In this document: positions 48,641 to 61,140 of the stretch, in pieces
How positions within the stretch are numbered: position 1 is the stretch's first letter
Layout of the letters: the number at the start of each line of letters is the position of its first letter
From: Aplectana chamaeleonis
Lineage: Eukaryota > Nematoda > Chromadorea > Rhabditida > Cosmocercidae
DNA: 64,000 bases
Assembly (NCBI GenBank): GCA_029168955.1
Contig: JAPDOI010000272.1
Location: forward strand, 496,001-560,000
Direction: 5' to 3'
Position numbers and translations under genes: made by a program
Notes under the pieces: model-generated
The model's database searches: none
Told to the model about the DNA's origin: nothing
The model's input: only the letters and a program-made list of their open reading frames with translations

Positions 48641-49638
48641 CGCCATATAAAGTGTGCGGGACCCATGTAGGAGTGCACCGGACGCCATATAAAGTGTGCG
48701 GGACCCATATAAGAGTGCGCCGGACGCCATATAAAGTGTGCGGGACCCAAGTAAGAAGGCTATTGCGGAACAGACAAAAAATCTTGGGAACCCAAGCCGA
48801 TTATAAAAGTTTTCTAAGTTTTAACCCCGATTTTGTTGTATCTTAGCCACCGCAGAGCGGTGTCTTCGTTCACACACCGTTCTTCTCCAGAGATCAGCGG
48901 CTGAAAATCTGAACCTACTTCCCAGCTTCAGCCGCTGATCTCTGGAAAAGAACGGTGTGTGAATGAAGCCTTCCCGCTCTGCCATCCTTCTATACCCTAC
49001 CCCTTATCAACCAGGTATCATCAGTTCTGTTTACAGTGTGTCTCCCAGAGTTTTTGCCTGCTTTGCAATAGTCATGTAAGAGTGCGCCGAACGCCGTAGA
49101 AAGCGTACGGGACCCATGTAAGAGTGCGACGGACGCCATATGAAGTGTGCCGGACCTATGTAAGAGTGCCCCGGACGCCATAAAAATGTGCGGGGCCCAT
49201 GTAAGAGTCCGCTGGACGCCATGGAAAGCGCACGGGACCCATGTAAGTGTGCGCCGGACGCCATAAAAAGTGTGCACGACCCATGTAAGAGTGCGCAGGA
49301 CGCCATATAAAGTGTGCGGGATCCATCTAAGAGTGCGCCGGACGCCATATGAGGTGTGCGGGACCCATGCAGGAGTGCGCCGGACGCCATATAAAGTGTG
49401 CGGGACCCATGTAAAAGTGCGACGGACGCCATATGTAGTGTGTCGGACCAATGTAAGAGTGCCCCGGACGCCATATAAAGTGTGCACGACCCATGTAAGA
49501 GTGCGCCGGACGCCATATAAAGTGTGCGGGATCCATGTAAGAGTGCGCCGGACGCAATATTAAGTGTGCGGGACCCATGTAAGAGTGCGCCGGACGCCAT
49601 ATGAAGTGTGCGGGACCCATGTAAGAGTGCGCCGGACG
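48641..49638 (+). repeat. 1-kb duplicated HOR block, first copy (partner 50981-51978)
   Basis: Right-end monomers (including the rare gagtgcaccgg), the element and about 13 following monomers match 50981-51978 at an offset of 2,340 bp. I see only a handful of differences: cttccc versus cttacc in the element, gcgcagg versus gcgccgg, and atgtagtg versus atgaagtg. Confidence 0.88.
48757..49072 (+). mobile_element. 316-bp TIR/foldback element (copy 17)
   Basis: A full-length copy, 316 bp, of the cttcgttc subgroup. The left junction is caagtaaga and the right catgtaaga. It differs from copy 18 at two positions in the right arm (gaagccttcccgc). Confidence 0.79.
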
Positions 49639-51096
49639 CAATATTAAGTGTGCGGGACCCATGTAAGAGTGCGCCGGACGCCATAGAAAATGTGCGGGAT
49701 ACATGTAAGAGTGCGCCGGACGCCATATAAAGTGTGCGGGACCCATGTAGGAGTGCGCCGGACGCCATATAAAGTGTGCGGGACCCATTTAGGAGTGCGC
49801 CGGACGACATATAAAGTGTGCGGGACCCATTTAGGAGTGCGCCGGACGCCATATAAAGGTGTGCGGGACCCATGTAGGAGTGCGCCGAACGCCATATAAA
49901 GTGTGCGGGACCCATGTAAGACTGCGCCGGACGACTGATAAAGTGTGCGGAACTCATGTAAGAGCGCGCCGGGTGTCATATAAAGTGTGCGGGATCCATC
50001 TAAGAGTGCGCCGGACGCCATATGAGGTGTGCGGGACCCATGCAGGAGTGCGCCGGACGCCATATAAAGTGTGCGGGACCCATGTAAGAGTGCGACGGAC
50101 GCCATATGAAGTGTGCCGGACCAATGCTTCAGTGCGCCGGACGACATATAAAGTGTGCGGGACCCATGTAGGAGTGCGCCGGACGCCATATAAAGTGTGC
50201 GGGGCCCATGTAAGAGTGCGCCGGACGCCATATAAAGTGTGCGGGATCCATCTAAGAGTGCGCCGGACGCCATATGAGGTGTGCACGACCCATGTAAGAG
50301 TGCGCCGGACGCCATATAAAGTGTGCGGGATCCATCTAAGAGTGCGACGGACGCCATATGAAGTGTGCCGGACCAATGTAAGAGTGCCCCGGACGCCATA
50401 AAAATGTGCGGGGCCCATGTAAGAGTCCGCTGGACGCCATGGAAAGCGCACGGGACCCATGTAAGAGTGCGCCGGACGCCATATAAAGTGTGCACGACCC
50501 ATGTAAGAGTGCGCCGGACGCCATATAAAGTGTGCGGGATCCATGTAAGAGTGCGCCGGACGCCATATGAGGTGTGCGGGACCCATGTAAGAGCGCGCCG
50601 GACGCCATATAAAGTGTGCGGGACCCATGTAAGAGTGCGCCGGACGCCATATAAAGTGTGCAGAATGCATGTAAGAGTGCGCCGGACGCCATATAAAGTG
50701 TGCGGGACCCATGTTAGAGTGCGCCGGACGTCATATAAAGTGCGCGGGACTCATGTAAGAGTGCGCCGGACGCCATAATAAGTGTGCGGGACCCATGTAA
50801 GAATGCGCCGGACGTCATATAAAGTGTGCACGACCCATGTAAGAGTGCGCCGGACGCCATATAAAGTGTGCGGGACCCATGTAGGAGTGCGCCGGACGCC
50901 ATATAAAGTGTGCGGGACCCATGTAGGAGTGCGCCGGACGCCATATAAAGTGTGCGGGACCCATTTAGGAGTGCGCCGGACGACATATAAAGTGTGCGGG
51001 ACCCATGTAGGAGTGCACCGGACGCCATATAAAGTGTGCGGGACCCATATAAGAGTGCGCCGGACGCCATATAAAGTGTGCGGGACCCAAGTAAGA
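49073..51096 (+). repeat. Satellite array 18, two HOR units without an element between them
   Basis: About 48 monomers with almost no canonical runs. The order A, B, C, D, E, F, G, H, J, K and I is seen, then F, G, B, C-like, F, B, C, D and E again (50000-50510), then K and L beside the next element. The second pass starts without an element. An odd catgcttcag monomer lies near 50124. Confidence 0.91.
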
Positions 51097-51978
51097 AGGC
51101 TATTGCGGAACAGACAAAAAATCTTGGGAACCCAAGCCGATTATAAAAGTTTTCTAAGTTTTAACCCCGATTTTGTTGTATCTTAGCCACCGCAGAGCGG
51201 TGTCTTCGTTCACACACCGTTCTTCTCCAGAGATCAGCGGCTGAAAATCTGAACCTACTTCCCAGCTTCAGCCGCTGATCTCTGGAAAAGAACGGTGTGT
51301 GAATGAAGACTTACCGCTCTGCCATCCTTCTATACCCTACCCCTTATCAACCAGGTATCATCAGTTCTGTTTACAGTGTGTCTCCCAGAGTTTTTGCCTG
51401 CTTTGCAATAGTCATGTAAGAGTGCGCCGAACGCCGTAGAAAGCGTACGGGACCCATGTAAGAGTGCGACGGACGCCATATGAAGTGTGCCGGACCTATG
51501 TAAGAGTGCCCCGGACGCCATAAAAATGTGCGGGGCCCATGTAAGAGTCCGCTGGACGCCATGGAAAGCGCACGGGACCCATGTAAGTGTGCGCCGGACG
51601 CCATAAAAAGTGTGCACGACCCATGTAAGAGTGCGCCGGACGCCATATAAAGTGTGCGGGATCCATCTAAGAGTGCGCCGGACGCCATATGAGGTGTGCG
51701 GGACCCATGCAGGAGTGCGCCGGACGCCATATAAAGTGTGCGGGACCCATGTAAAAGTGCGACGGACGCCATATGAAGTGTGTCGGACCAATGTAAGAGT
51801 GCCCCGGACGCCATATAAAGTGTGCACGACCCATGTAAGAGTGCGCCGGACGCCATATAAAGTGTGCGGGATCCATGTAAGAGTGCGCCGGACGCAATAT
51901 TAAGTGTGCGGGACCCATGTAAGAGTGCGCCGGACGCCATATGAAGTGTGCGGGACCCATGTAAGAGTGCGCCGGACG
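50981..51978 (+). repeat. 1-kb duplicated HOR block, second copy (partner 48641-49638)
   Basis: The copies part at about 51979, where this one continues with gccatataaag and the first with gcaatattaag. Confidence 0.88.
51097..51412 (+). mobile_element. 316-bp TIR/foldback element (copy 18)
   Basis: A full-length copy, 316 bp, with the same termini and junctions as copy 17, its partner in the 2,340-bp duplication. Confidence 0.79.
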
Positions 51979-52302
51979 CCATATAAAGTGTGCGGGACTC
52001 ATGTAAGAGTGCGCCGGACGCCATATAAAGTGTGCACGACCCATGTAAGAGTGCGCCGGACGCCATATAAAGTGTGCGGGATCCATGTAAGAATGCGCTG
52101 GACGCCATAGAAAATGTGCGGGCTAGATGTAAGAGTGCCCCGGACGCCATATAAAGTGTGCGGGACCCATGTAGGAGTGCGCCGGACGACATATAAAGTG
52201 TGCGGGACCCATGTAGGAGTGCGCCGGACGCCATATAAAGTGTGCGGGACCCATATAAGAGTGCGCCGGACACCATATAAAGTGTGGGGGACCCAAGTAA
52301 GA
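51413..52302 (+). repeat. Satellite array 19, one compact HOR unit
   Basis: About 21 monomers in the order A, B, C, D, E, F, G, B-like, E, H, atatgaag, E and J-like, then K-like and L. Element plus array is about 1.2 kb. Near 52120 is an unusual gcgggctagatg monomer, and the last monomer has gtggggg. Confidence 0.91.
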
Positions 52303-52609
52303 AGGAACAGACAAAAAATCTTGGGGACCCAAGCCGATTATAAAAGTTTTCTAAGTTTCAACCCCGATTTTGTTGTATCTTAGCCACCGCAGAGCGGTGT
52401 CTTCATTCACACACCGTTCTTCTCCAGAGATCAGCGGCTGAAAATCTGAACCTACTTCCCAGCTTCAGCCGCTGACCTCTGGAAAAGAACCGTGGGTAAA
52501 TGAAGACTTACCGCTCTGCCATCCTTCTATACCCTACCCCTTATCAACCAGGTATCATCAGTTCTGTTTACAGTGTGTCTCCCAGAGTTTTTGCCTGCTT
52601 TGCAATAGT
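52303..52609 (+). mobile_element. 316-bp element, left-end deletion (copy 19)
   Basis: A 307-bp copy. Nine bases (ctattgcgg or an equivalent register) are missing, giving agaaggaacagac and removing the core of the left terminal repeat. The right arm reads gaaccgtgggtaaatg. Both changes recur in copy 21 but not in copy 20. Confidence 0.79.
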
Positions 52610-53414
52610 CATGTAAGAGTGCGGCGGACGCAATATTAAGTGTGCGGGCCCCATGTAAGAGTGCGACGGACGCCATATGAAGTGTGCCGGACCTATGTAA
52701 GAGTGCCCCGGACGCCATAAAAATGTGCGGGGCCCATGTAAGAGTCCGCTGGACGCCATGGAAAGCGCACGGGACCCATGTAAGAGTGCGCCGGACGCCA
52801 TATAAAGTGTGCACGACCCATGTAAGAGTGCGCCGGACGCCATATAAAGTGTGGGGGTCCATCTAAGAGTGCGCCGGACGCCATATGAGGTGTGCGGGAC
52901 CCATGCAGGAGTGCGCCGGACGCCATATAAAGTGTGCACGACCCATGTAAGAGTGCGCCGGACGCCATATAAAGTGGGCGGGGCCCATGTAAGAGTCCGC
53001 TGGACGCCATATAAAGTGTGCGGGACCCATGTAAGAGTGCACCGGACGCCATATAAAGTGTGCGGGACCCATGTAAGAGTGCGCCGGACGCCATATAAAG
53101 TGTGCGGGACCCATGTAAGAGTGCGCCGGACGCCATATGAAGTGTGCGGGACCCATGTAAGAGTGCGCCGGACGCCATATAAAGTGTGCGGGATCCATGT
53201 AAGAGTGCGCCGGACGCCATATAAAGTGTGCGGGACCCATGTAGGAGTGCGCCGGACGCCATATAAAGTGTGCGGGACCCATTTAGGAGTGCGCCGGACG
53301 ACATATAAAGTGTGCGGGACCCATGTAGGAGTGCGCCGGACGCCATATAAAGTGTGCGGGACCCATATAAGAGTGCGCCGGACGCCATATAAAGTGTGCG
53401 GGACCCAAGTAAGA
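52610..53414 (+). repeat. Satellite array 20, one compact HOR unit
   Basis: About 19 monomers: H-like, B, C, D, E, a gtgggggtcc monomer, G, E, D-like, canonical copies, then K and L. The A monomer is replaced by an H-like gcaatattaag at the head. Element plus array is about 1.1 kb. Confidence 0.91.
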
Positions 53415-53730
53415 AGGCTATTGCGGAACAGACAAAAAATCTTGGGGACCCAAGCCGATTATAAAAGTTTTCTAAGTTTCAACCCCGATTTTGTTGTATC
53501 TTAGCCACCGCAGAGCGGTGTCTTCATTCACACACCGTTCTTCTCCAGAGATCAGCGGCTGAAAATCTGAACCTACTTCCCAGCTTCAGCCGCTGACCTC
53601 TGGAAAAGAACGGTGTGTGAATGAAGACTTACCGCTCTGCCATCCTTCTATACCCTACCCCTTATCAACCAGGTATCATCAGTTCTGTTTACAGTGTGTC
53701 TCCCAGAGTTTTTGCCTGCTTTGCAATAGT
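53415..53730 (+). mobile_element. 316-bp TIR/foldback element (copy 20)
   Basis: A full-length copy, 316 bp, with an intact left end. It shares gctgacctctgg in the right arm with copies 19 and 21 only, which marks the three as one lineage. Confidence 0.79.
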
Positions 53731-54536
53731 CATGTAAGAGTGCGCCGAACGCCGTAGAAAGCGTACGGGACCCATGTAAGAGTGCGACGGACGCCATATG
53801 AAGTGTGCCGGACCTATGTAAGAGTGCCCCGGACGCCATAAAAATGTGCGGGGCCCATGTAAGAGTCCGCTGGACGCCATGGAAAGCGCACGGGACCCAT
53901 GTAAGTGTGCGCCGGACGCCATAAAAAGTGTGCACGACCCATGTAAGAGTGCGCCGGACGCCATATAAAGTGTGCGGGATCCATCTAAGAGTGCGCCGGA
54001 CGCCATATGAGGTGTGCGGGACCCATGCAGGAGTGCGCCGGACGCCGTAGAAAGCGTACGGGACCCATGTAAGAGTGCGACGGACGCCATATGAAGTGTG
54101 CCGGACCTATGTAAGAGTGCCCCGGACGCCATATAAAGTGTGCACGACCCATGTAAGAGTGCGCCGGACGCCATATTAAGTGTGCGGGACCCATGTAAGA
54201 GTGCGCCGGACGCCATATTAAGTGTGCGGGACCCATGTAAGAGTGCGCCGGACGTCATATGAAGTGTGCGGGACCCATGTAAGAGTGCGCCGGACGCTAT
54301 ATGAAGTGTGCGGGACCTATGCGGGAGTGCGCCGAACGCCATATAAAGTGTGCGGGACCCATGTAGGAGTGCGCCGGACGCCATATAAAGTGTGCGGGAC
54401 CCATTTAGGAGTGCGCCGGACGACATATAAAGTGTGCGGGACCCATGTAGGAGTGCGCCGGACGCCATATAAAGTGTGCGGGACCCATATAAGAGTGCGC
54501 CGGACGCCATATAAAGTGTGCGGGACCCAAGTAAGA
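53731..54536 (+). repeat. Satellite array 21, one compact HOR unit
   Basis: About 19 monomers: A, B, C, D, E, F and G, then a second partial A, B and E, two gccatattaag copies, gtcatatgaag, K and L. The nested A-B repeat at about 54046-54120 is a small internal duplication of the HOR head. Confidence 0.91.
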
Positions 54537-54843
54537 AGGAACAGACAAAAAATCTTGGGGACCCAAGCCGATTATAAAAGTTTTCTAAGTTTTAACCCCG
54601 ATTTTGTTGTATCTTAGCCGACGCAGAGCGGTGTCTTCATTCACACACCGTTCTTCTCCAGAGATCAGCGGCTGAAAATCTGAACCTACTTCCCAGCTTC
54701 AGCCGCTGACCTCTGGAAAAGAACCGTGGGTAAATGAAGACTTACCGCTCTGCCATCCTTCTATACCCTACCCCTTATCAACCAGGTATCATCAGTTCTG
54801 TTTACAGTGTGTCTCCCAGAGTTTTTGCCTGCTTTGCAATAGT
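54537..54843 (+). mobile_element. 316-bp element, left-end deletion (copy 21)
   Basis: A 307-bp copy with the same nine-base deletion and gaaccgtgggtaaatg change as copy 19. It also has a private ttagccgacgcag change. It is the last element copy in the window. Confidence 0.79.
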
Positions 54844-57800
54844 CATGTAAGAGTGCGCCGAACGCCGTAGAAAGCGTACGGGACCCATGTAAGAGTGCGC
54901 CGAACGCCATATAAAGTGTGCGGGACCCATGTAGGAGTGCCCCGGACGCCATAAAAATGTGCGGGGCCCATGTAAGAGTCCGCTGGACGCCATGGAAAGC
55001 GCACGGGACCCATGTAAGAGTGCGCCGGACGCCATATAAAGTGTGCACGACCCATGTAAGAGTGCGCCGGACGCCATATAAAGTGTGGGGGTCCATGTAA
55101 GAGTGCGCCGGACGCAATATAAAGTGTGCGGGACCCATTTAGGAGTGCGCCGGACGACATATAAAGTGTGCGGGAAACATGTAGGAGTGCGCCGGACGCC
55201 ATATGAAGTGTGCGGGACCCATGTAGGTGTGCGCAAAACGCCATAGAATGTGTGCGGGACCCAAGTAAGAGTGCGCCGAACGCCATATAAAGTGTGCGGG
55301 ACGCATGTAAGAGTGCGCCGGACGCCATATGAAGTGTGCGGGACCAATGTAAGAGGGCGCCGGACGCCATATAAACTGTGCGGGACCCATGAAAGAGTGC
55401 GCCGGACGCCATATAAAGTGTGCGGGACCCATGTAAGAGTGCGCCGGACGCCATATAAAGTGTGCGGGACCCATGTAAGAGTGCGCCGGACGCCTTAAAA
55501 AGTGTGCGGGACCCATGTAAGAGTGCGCTGGACGCCATATGAAAAGTGCGGGACCCATGTAGGAGTGCACCGGACGCCATATAAAGTGTGCGGGACCCAT
55601 GTAAGAGTGCGCCGGACGCCATATGAAGTGTGCGGGACCCATGTAAGAGTGCGCCGGACGTCATATAAAGTGTGCGGAACCCATGTAAGAGTGCGCCGGA
55701 CGCCATATAAAGTGTGCGGGACCCATGTAAGAGTGCACCGGACGCCATATAAATTGTGCGGGACCCATGTAAGAGTGCGCCGGACGCCATATAAAGTGTG
55801 CGGGACCCATGTAAGAGTGCGCCGGACGCCATGAAAAGTGTGCGGGACCCATGTAAGAGTGCCCCGGATGCCATAAAAATGTGCGGGACCCATGTAAGAG
55901 TGCGCCGGACGCCAAATAAAGTGTACGGGACCCATGTAAGAGTGCGCCGGAGGCCACATAAAGTGTGCGGGACCCATGTAAGAGTGCGCCGGACGCCATA
56001 TGAAGTGTGCGGGACCCATGTAAGAGCGCGGCGGACGCCATATAAAGTGTGCGGGACCCATGTAAGAGTGCGCCGGACGCCATATGAAGTGTGCGGGACC
56101 CATGCAAGAGTGCGCTGGACGCCATATAAAGTGTGCGGGACCCATGTAAGAGCGCGGCGGACGCCATATGAAGTGTGCGGGACTCATGTAAGAGTGCGCC
56201 GGACGTCATATGGAGTGTGCGGGACCAATGTAAGAGTGCGCCGGACGCCATATGAAGTGTGCGGGACCCATGTAAGAGTGCGCCGGACGCCATATAAAGT
56301 GTGCGGGACCCATGTAAGAGTGCGCCGGACGCCATATAAAGTGAGCGGGATCCATGTAAAAGTGCGCCGGACGCCATATAAAGTGTGCGGGACCCATGTA
56401 ACAGTGCGCCTGACGCCATATAAAGTGTGCGGGACCCATGCAGGAGTGCGCCGGACGCCATATAAAGTGTGCGGGACCCATGTAAGAGTGCGCCGGACGC
56501 CATATGAGGTGTGCGGGACCCATGTACGAGTGCGTCGGACGCCATAGAAAGTGTGAGAGACCCATGCGGGAGTGCGCCGGACGCCATGGAAAGCGCACGG
56601 GACCCATGTAAGAGTGCGCCGGACGCCATATAAAGTGTGCGGGACCCATGTAAGAGTGCGCCGGACGCCATATTAAGTGTGCGGGACCCATCTAAGAGTG
56701 CGCCGGACGCCATATGAAGTGTGCGGGACCCATGTAAGAGTGCGCCGGACGCCATATAAAGTGTGCGGGACTCATGTAAGAGCGCGCCGGACGTCATATA
56801 AAGTGTGCGGGACCCATGCGGGAGTGCGCCGGACGCCATAGAAAATGTGCGGGATCCATGTAAGAGTGCGCCGGACGCCATATAAAGTGTGCGGGACCCA
56901 TGTAGGAGTGCGCCGGACGCCATATAAAGTGTGCGGGACCCATGTAAGAGTGCGCCGGACGCCATATGAAGTGTGCGGGACCCATGTAAGAGTGCGCCGG
57001 ACGCCATATAAAGTGTGCGGGACCCATGTAAGAGTGCGCCGGACGCCATATAAAGTGTGCGGGACCCATGTAAGAGTGCGCCGGACGCCATATAAAGTGT
57101 GCGGGACCCATGTAGGAGTGCGCCGGACGCCATATAAAGTGTGCGGGACCCATATAAGAGTGCGCCGGACGCCATATAAAGTGTGCGGGACCCATGCGGG
57201 AGTGCGCCGGACGCCATATAAAGTGTGCGGGACCCATGTAGGAGTGCGCCGGACGCCATATAAAGTGTGCGGGACCCATGTAGGAGTGGGCCGGACGCCA
57301 TATAAAGTGTGCGGGTCCCATGCAAGAGTGCGCCGGACGCCATATGAAGTGTGCGGGACCCATGTAAGAGTGCGCCGGACGCCATAAAAAGTGTGCGGGA
57401 CTCATGCGGGAGTGCGCCGGACGCCATATAAAGTGTGCGGGACTCATGTAAGAGTGCGCCGGACGCCATATAAAGTGTGCGGGACCCATGTAAGAGTGCG
57501 CCGGACGCCATATTAAGTGTGCGGGACCCATGTAAGAGTGCGCCGGACGTCATATGAAGTGTGCGGGACCCATGTAAGAGTGCGCCGGACGCCATATGAA
57601 GTGCGCGGGACCAATGTAAGAGTGCGCCGGACGCCATATAAAGTGTGCGCGATCCATGTAAGAGTGCGCCGGACGCCATATAAAGTGTGCGGGACCCATG
57701 TAGGAGTGGGCCGGACGCCATATAAAGTGTGCGGGTCCCATGTAAGAGTGCGCTGGACGCCATATGAAGTGTGCGGGACCAATGTAAGAGTGCGACGGAC

Positions 57801-59700
57801 GCCATATGAAGTGTGCCGGACCAATGTAAGAGTGCCCCGGACGCCATAAAAATGTGCGGGGCCCATGTAAGAGTCCGCTGGACGCCATGGAAAGCGCACG
57901 GGACCCATGTAAGAGTGCGCCGGACGCCATATAAAGTGTGCACGACCCATGTAAGAGTGCGCCGGACGCCATATAAAGTGTGCGGGATCCATGTAAGAGT
58001 GCGCCGGACGCAATATTAAGTGTGCGGGATCCATGCAAGAGTGCGCCGGACGCCGTAGAAAGCGTACGGGACCCATGTAAGAGTGCGACGGACGCCATAT
58101 GAAGTGTGCGGGGCCCATGTAAGAGTGCGCTGGACGCCATAAAAAGTGTGCGAGACTCATGCGGGAGTGCGCCGGACGCTATGGAAAGCGCACGGGACCC
58201 ATGTAAGAGTGCGCCGGACGCCATATAAAGTGTGCGGGACCCATGTAAGAGTGCGCCGGACGCCATATTAAGTGTGCGGGACCCATGTAAGAGTGCGCCG
58301 GACGTCATATGAAGTGTGCGGGACCCATGTAAGAGTGCGCCGGACGCCATATAAAGTGTGCGGGACCCATGTAAGAGTGCGCCGGACGCCATATGAAGTG
58401 TGCGGGACCCATGTAAGAGTGCGCCGGACGCCATATAAAGTGTGCGGGACCAATGCAGGAGTGCGCCGGACGCCATATGAAGTGTGCGGGACCCATATAA
58501 GAGTGCGCCGGACGCCATATAAAGCGTGCGGGACCCATGTAAGAGTGCGCCGGACGCCATATAAAGTGTGCGGGACCCATGTAGGAGTGCCCCGGACGCC
58601 ATATAAAGTGTGCGGGACCCATGTAAGAGTGCGCCGGACGCCATATAAAGTGTGCGGGACCCATGTAAGAGTGCCCCGGACGCCATAAAAATGTGCGAGA
58701 CCCATGTAAGAGTGCGCCGGACGCCAAATAAAGTGTACGGGACCCATGTAAGAGTGCGCCGGACGCCATATAAAGTGTGCGGGACCCATGTAAGAGTGCC
58801 CCGGACGCCATATGAAGTGTGCGGGACCAATGTAAGAGTGCGCCGGACGCCATATAAAGTGTGCGGGACCCATGTAAGAGTGCGCCGCACGCCGTAGAAA
58901 GTGTGCGGGACCCATGTGGGAGTGCGCCGGACGCAGTAGAAAGTGCGCGGGACCCATGTAAGAGTGCGCCGGACGCCATATGAAGTGCGCGGGGCCCATG
59001 TAAGAGTGCACCGGACGCCATATAAAGTGTGCGGGACCCATGTAAGAGTGCGCCGGACGCCATATGAAGTGCGCGGGGCCCATGTAAGAGTGCACCGGAC
59101 GCCATATAAAGTGTGCGGGACCCATGTAAGAGCGCGCCGGACGTCATATAAAGTGTGCGGGACCCATGTAAGAGTGCGCCGGACGCCATATGAAGTGCGC
59201 GGGGCCCATGTAAGAGTGCGCCGAACGCCATATAAAGTGTGCGGGACCCATGTAAGAGTGGGGCGGACGCCATATGAAGTGTGCGGGACCCATGTAAGAG
59301 TGCGCCGGACGCCATATGAAGTGTGCTGGACCCATGTAAGAGTGCGCTGGACGCCATATGAAGTGTATGGGACCCATGTAAGAGTGCGCCGGACGCCATA
59401 TAAAGTGTGCGGAACCCATGTAAGAGTGCGCCGGACGCCATATAAAGTGTGCGGGACCCATGTAAGAGTGCGCCGGACGCCATATAAAGTGTGCGGGACC
59501 CATGTAAGAGTGCGCCGGACGCCATATGAAGTGTACGGTACCCATGTAAGAGTGCGCCGGACGCCATATAAAGTGTGCGGGACCCATGTAAGAGTGCGCC
59601 GGACGCCATATTAAGTGTGCGGGACCCATGTAAGAGTGCGCCGGACGCCATATAAAGTGTGCACGACCCATGTAAGAGTGCGCCGGACGCCATAGAAAAT

Positions 59701-59928
59701 GTGCGGGATACATGTAAGAGTTCGCCGGACGCCATATAAAGTGTGCGGGACCCATGCAGGAGTGCGCCGGACGCCATACAAAGTGTGCGGGACCCATGTA
59801 AGAGTGCGCCGGACGCCATATGAGGTGTGCGGGACCCATGTACGAGTGCGTCGGACGCCATAGAAAGTGTGAGAGACCCATGCGGGAGTGCGCCGGACGC
59901 TATGGAAAGCGCACGGGACCCATGTAAG
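59701..59928 (+). repeat. Dispersed duplicate of 61545-61772
   Basis: A block of five to six monomers with the rare agttcgccgg, catacaaag, catgtacgag and gctatggaaagcgc variants matches 61545-61772 at an offset of 1,844 bp. The catacaaag to gagagac part also recurs near 62210 and, 755 bp later, near 62965. Confidence 0.85.
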
Positions 59929-60373
59929 CGTGCGCCGGACGCCATATAAAGTGTGCGGGACCCATGTAAGAGTGCGCCGGACGCCATATTAAGTGTGCGG
60001 GACCCATGTAGGAGTGCGCCGGACGTCATATGAAGTGTGCGGGACCCATGTAAGAGTGCGCCGGACGCCATATTAAGTGTGCGGGACCCATGTAAGAGTG
60101 CGCTGGACGCCATATGAAGTGCGCGGGACCAATGTAAGAGTGCGCCGGACGCCATATAAAGTGTGCGCGATCCATGCAGGAGTGCGCCGGACGCCATATA
60201 AAGTGTGCGGGACCCATGTAAGAGTGCGACGGACGCCATATGAAGTGTGCCGGACCAATGTAAGAGTGCCCCGGACGCCATAAAAATGTGCGGGGCCCAT
60301 GTAGGAGTGCGCCGGACGCCATATAAAGTGTGCGGGATCCATATAAGAGTGCGCCGGACGCCATATAAAGTGT

Positions 60374-61140
60374 GCGGGACCAATGTAAGAGTGCGCTGGA
60401 CGACATATAAAGTGTGCGGTACTCATGTAAGAGCGCGCCGGGTGTCATATAAAGTGTGCTGGACCCATGCATGAGTGCACCGGACGCCATAGAAAATGTG
60501 CGGGATCCATGTAAGAGTGCGCCGGACGCCATATAAAGTGTGCGGGACCCATGTAGGAGTGGGCCGGACGCCATATAAAGTGTGCGGGTCCCATGTAAGA
60601 GTGCGCTGGACGCCATATGAAGTGCGCGGGACCAATGTAAGAGTGCGACGGACGCCATAAAAATGTGCGGGGCCCATGTAAGAGTCCGCTGGACGCCATG
60701 GAAAGCGCACGGGACCCATGTAAGAGTGCGCCGGACGCCATATAAAGTGTGCGGGTCCCATGTAAGAGTGCGCTGGACGCCATATGAAGTGCGCGGGACC
60801 AATGTAAGAGTGCGCTGGACGACATATAAAGTGTGCGGTACTCATGTAAGAGCGCGCCGGGTGTCATATAAAGTGTGCTGGACCCATGCATGAGTGCACC
60901 GGACGCCATAGAAAATGTGCGGGATCCATGTAAGAGTGCGCCGGACGCCATATAAAGTGTGCGGGACCCATGTAGGAGTGGGCCGGACGCCATATAAAGT
61001 GTGCGGGTCCCATGTAAGAGTGCGCTGGACGCCATATGAAGTGCGCGGGACCAATGTAAGAGTGCGACGGACGCCATAAAAATGTGCGGGGCCCATGTAA
61101 GAGTCCGCTGGACGCCATGGAAAGCGCACGGGACCCATGT
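60374..61140 (+). repeat. Tandem duplication of about ten monomers (419-bp period)
   Basis: The segments 60374-60721 and 60793-61140 match base for base as far as I can read, at an offset of 419 bp. That is ten monomers less one base. The block contains I, J-like, gtgggccgg, atatgaagtgcgcggg, C and D monomers, so the duplication unit is made of variants rather than canonical copies. Confidence 0.87.

Larger units (their letters stand above)
40226..48756 (+). repeat. Satellite array 17, 8.5 kb without an element
   Basis: Canonical tracts at about 40810-41850, 42450-42760, 43680-44150, 44440-44940 and 45310-46330 alternate with HOR fragments. Those at 42760-43300, 46420-47230 and 47500-48755 show A to L modules in the usual order but without the element. 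This looks like several HOR units, each swollen by canonical monomers, that lost or never had the element. Confidence 0.92.
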
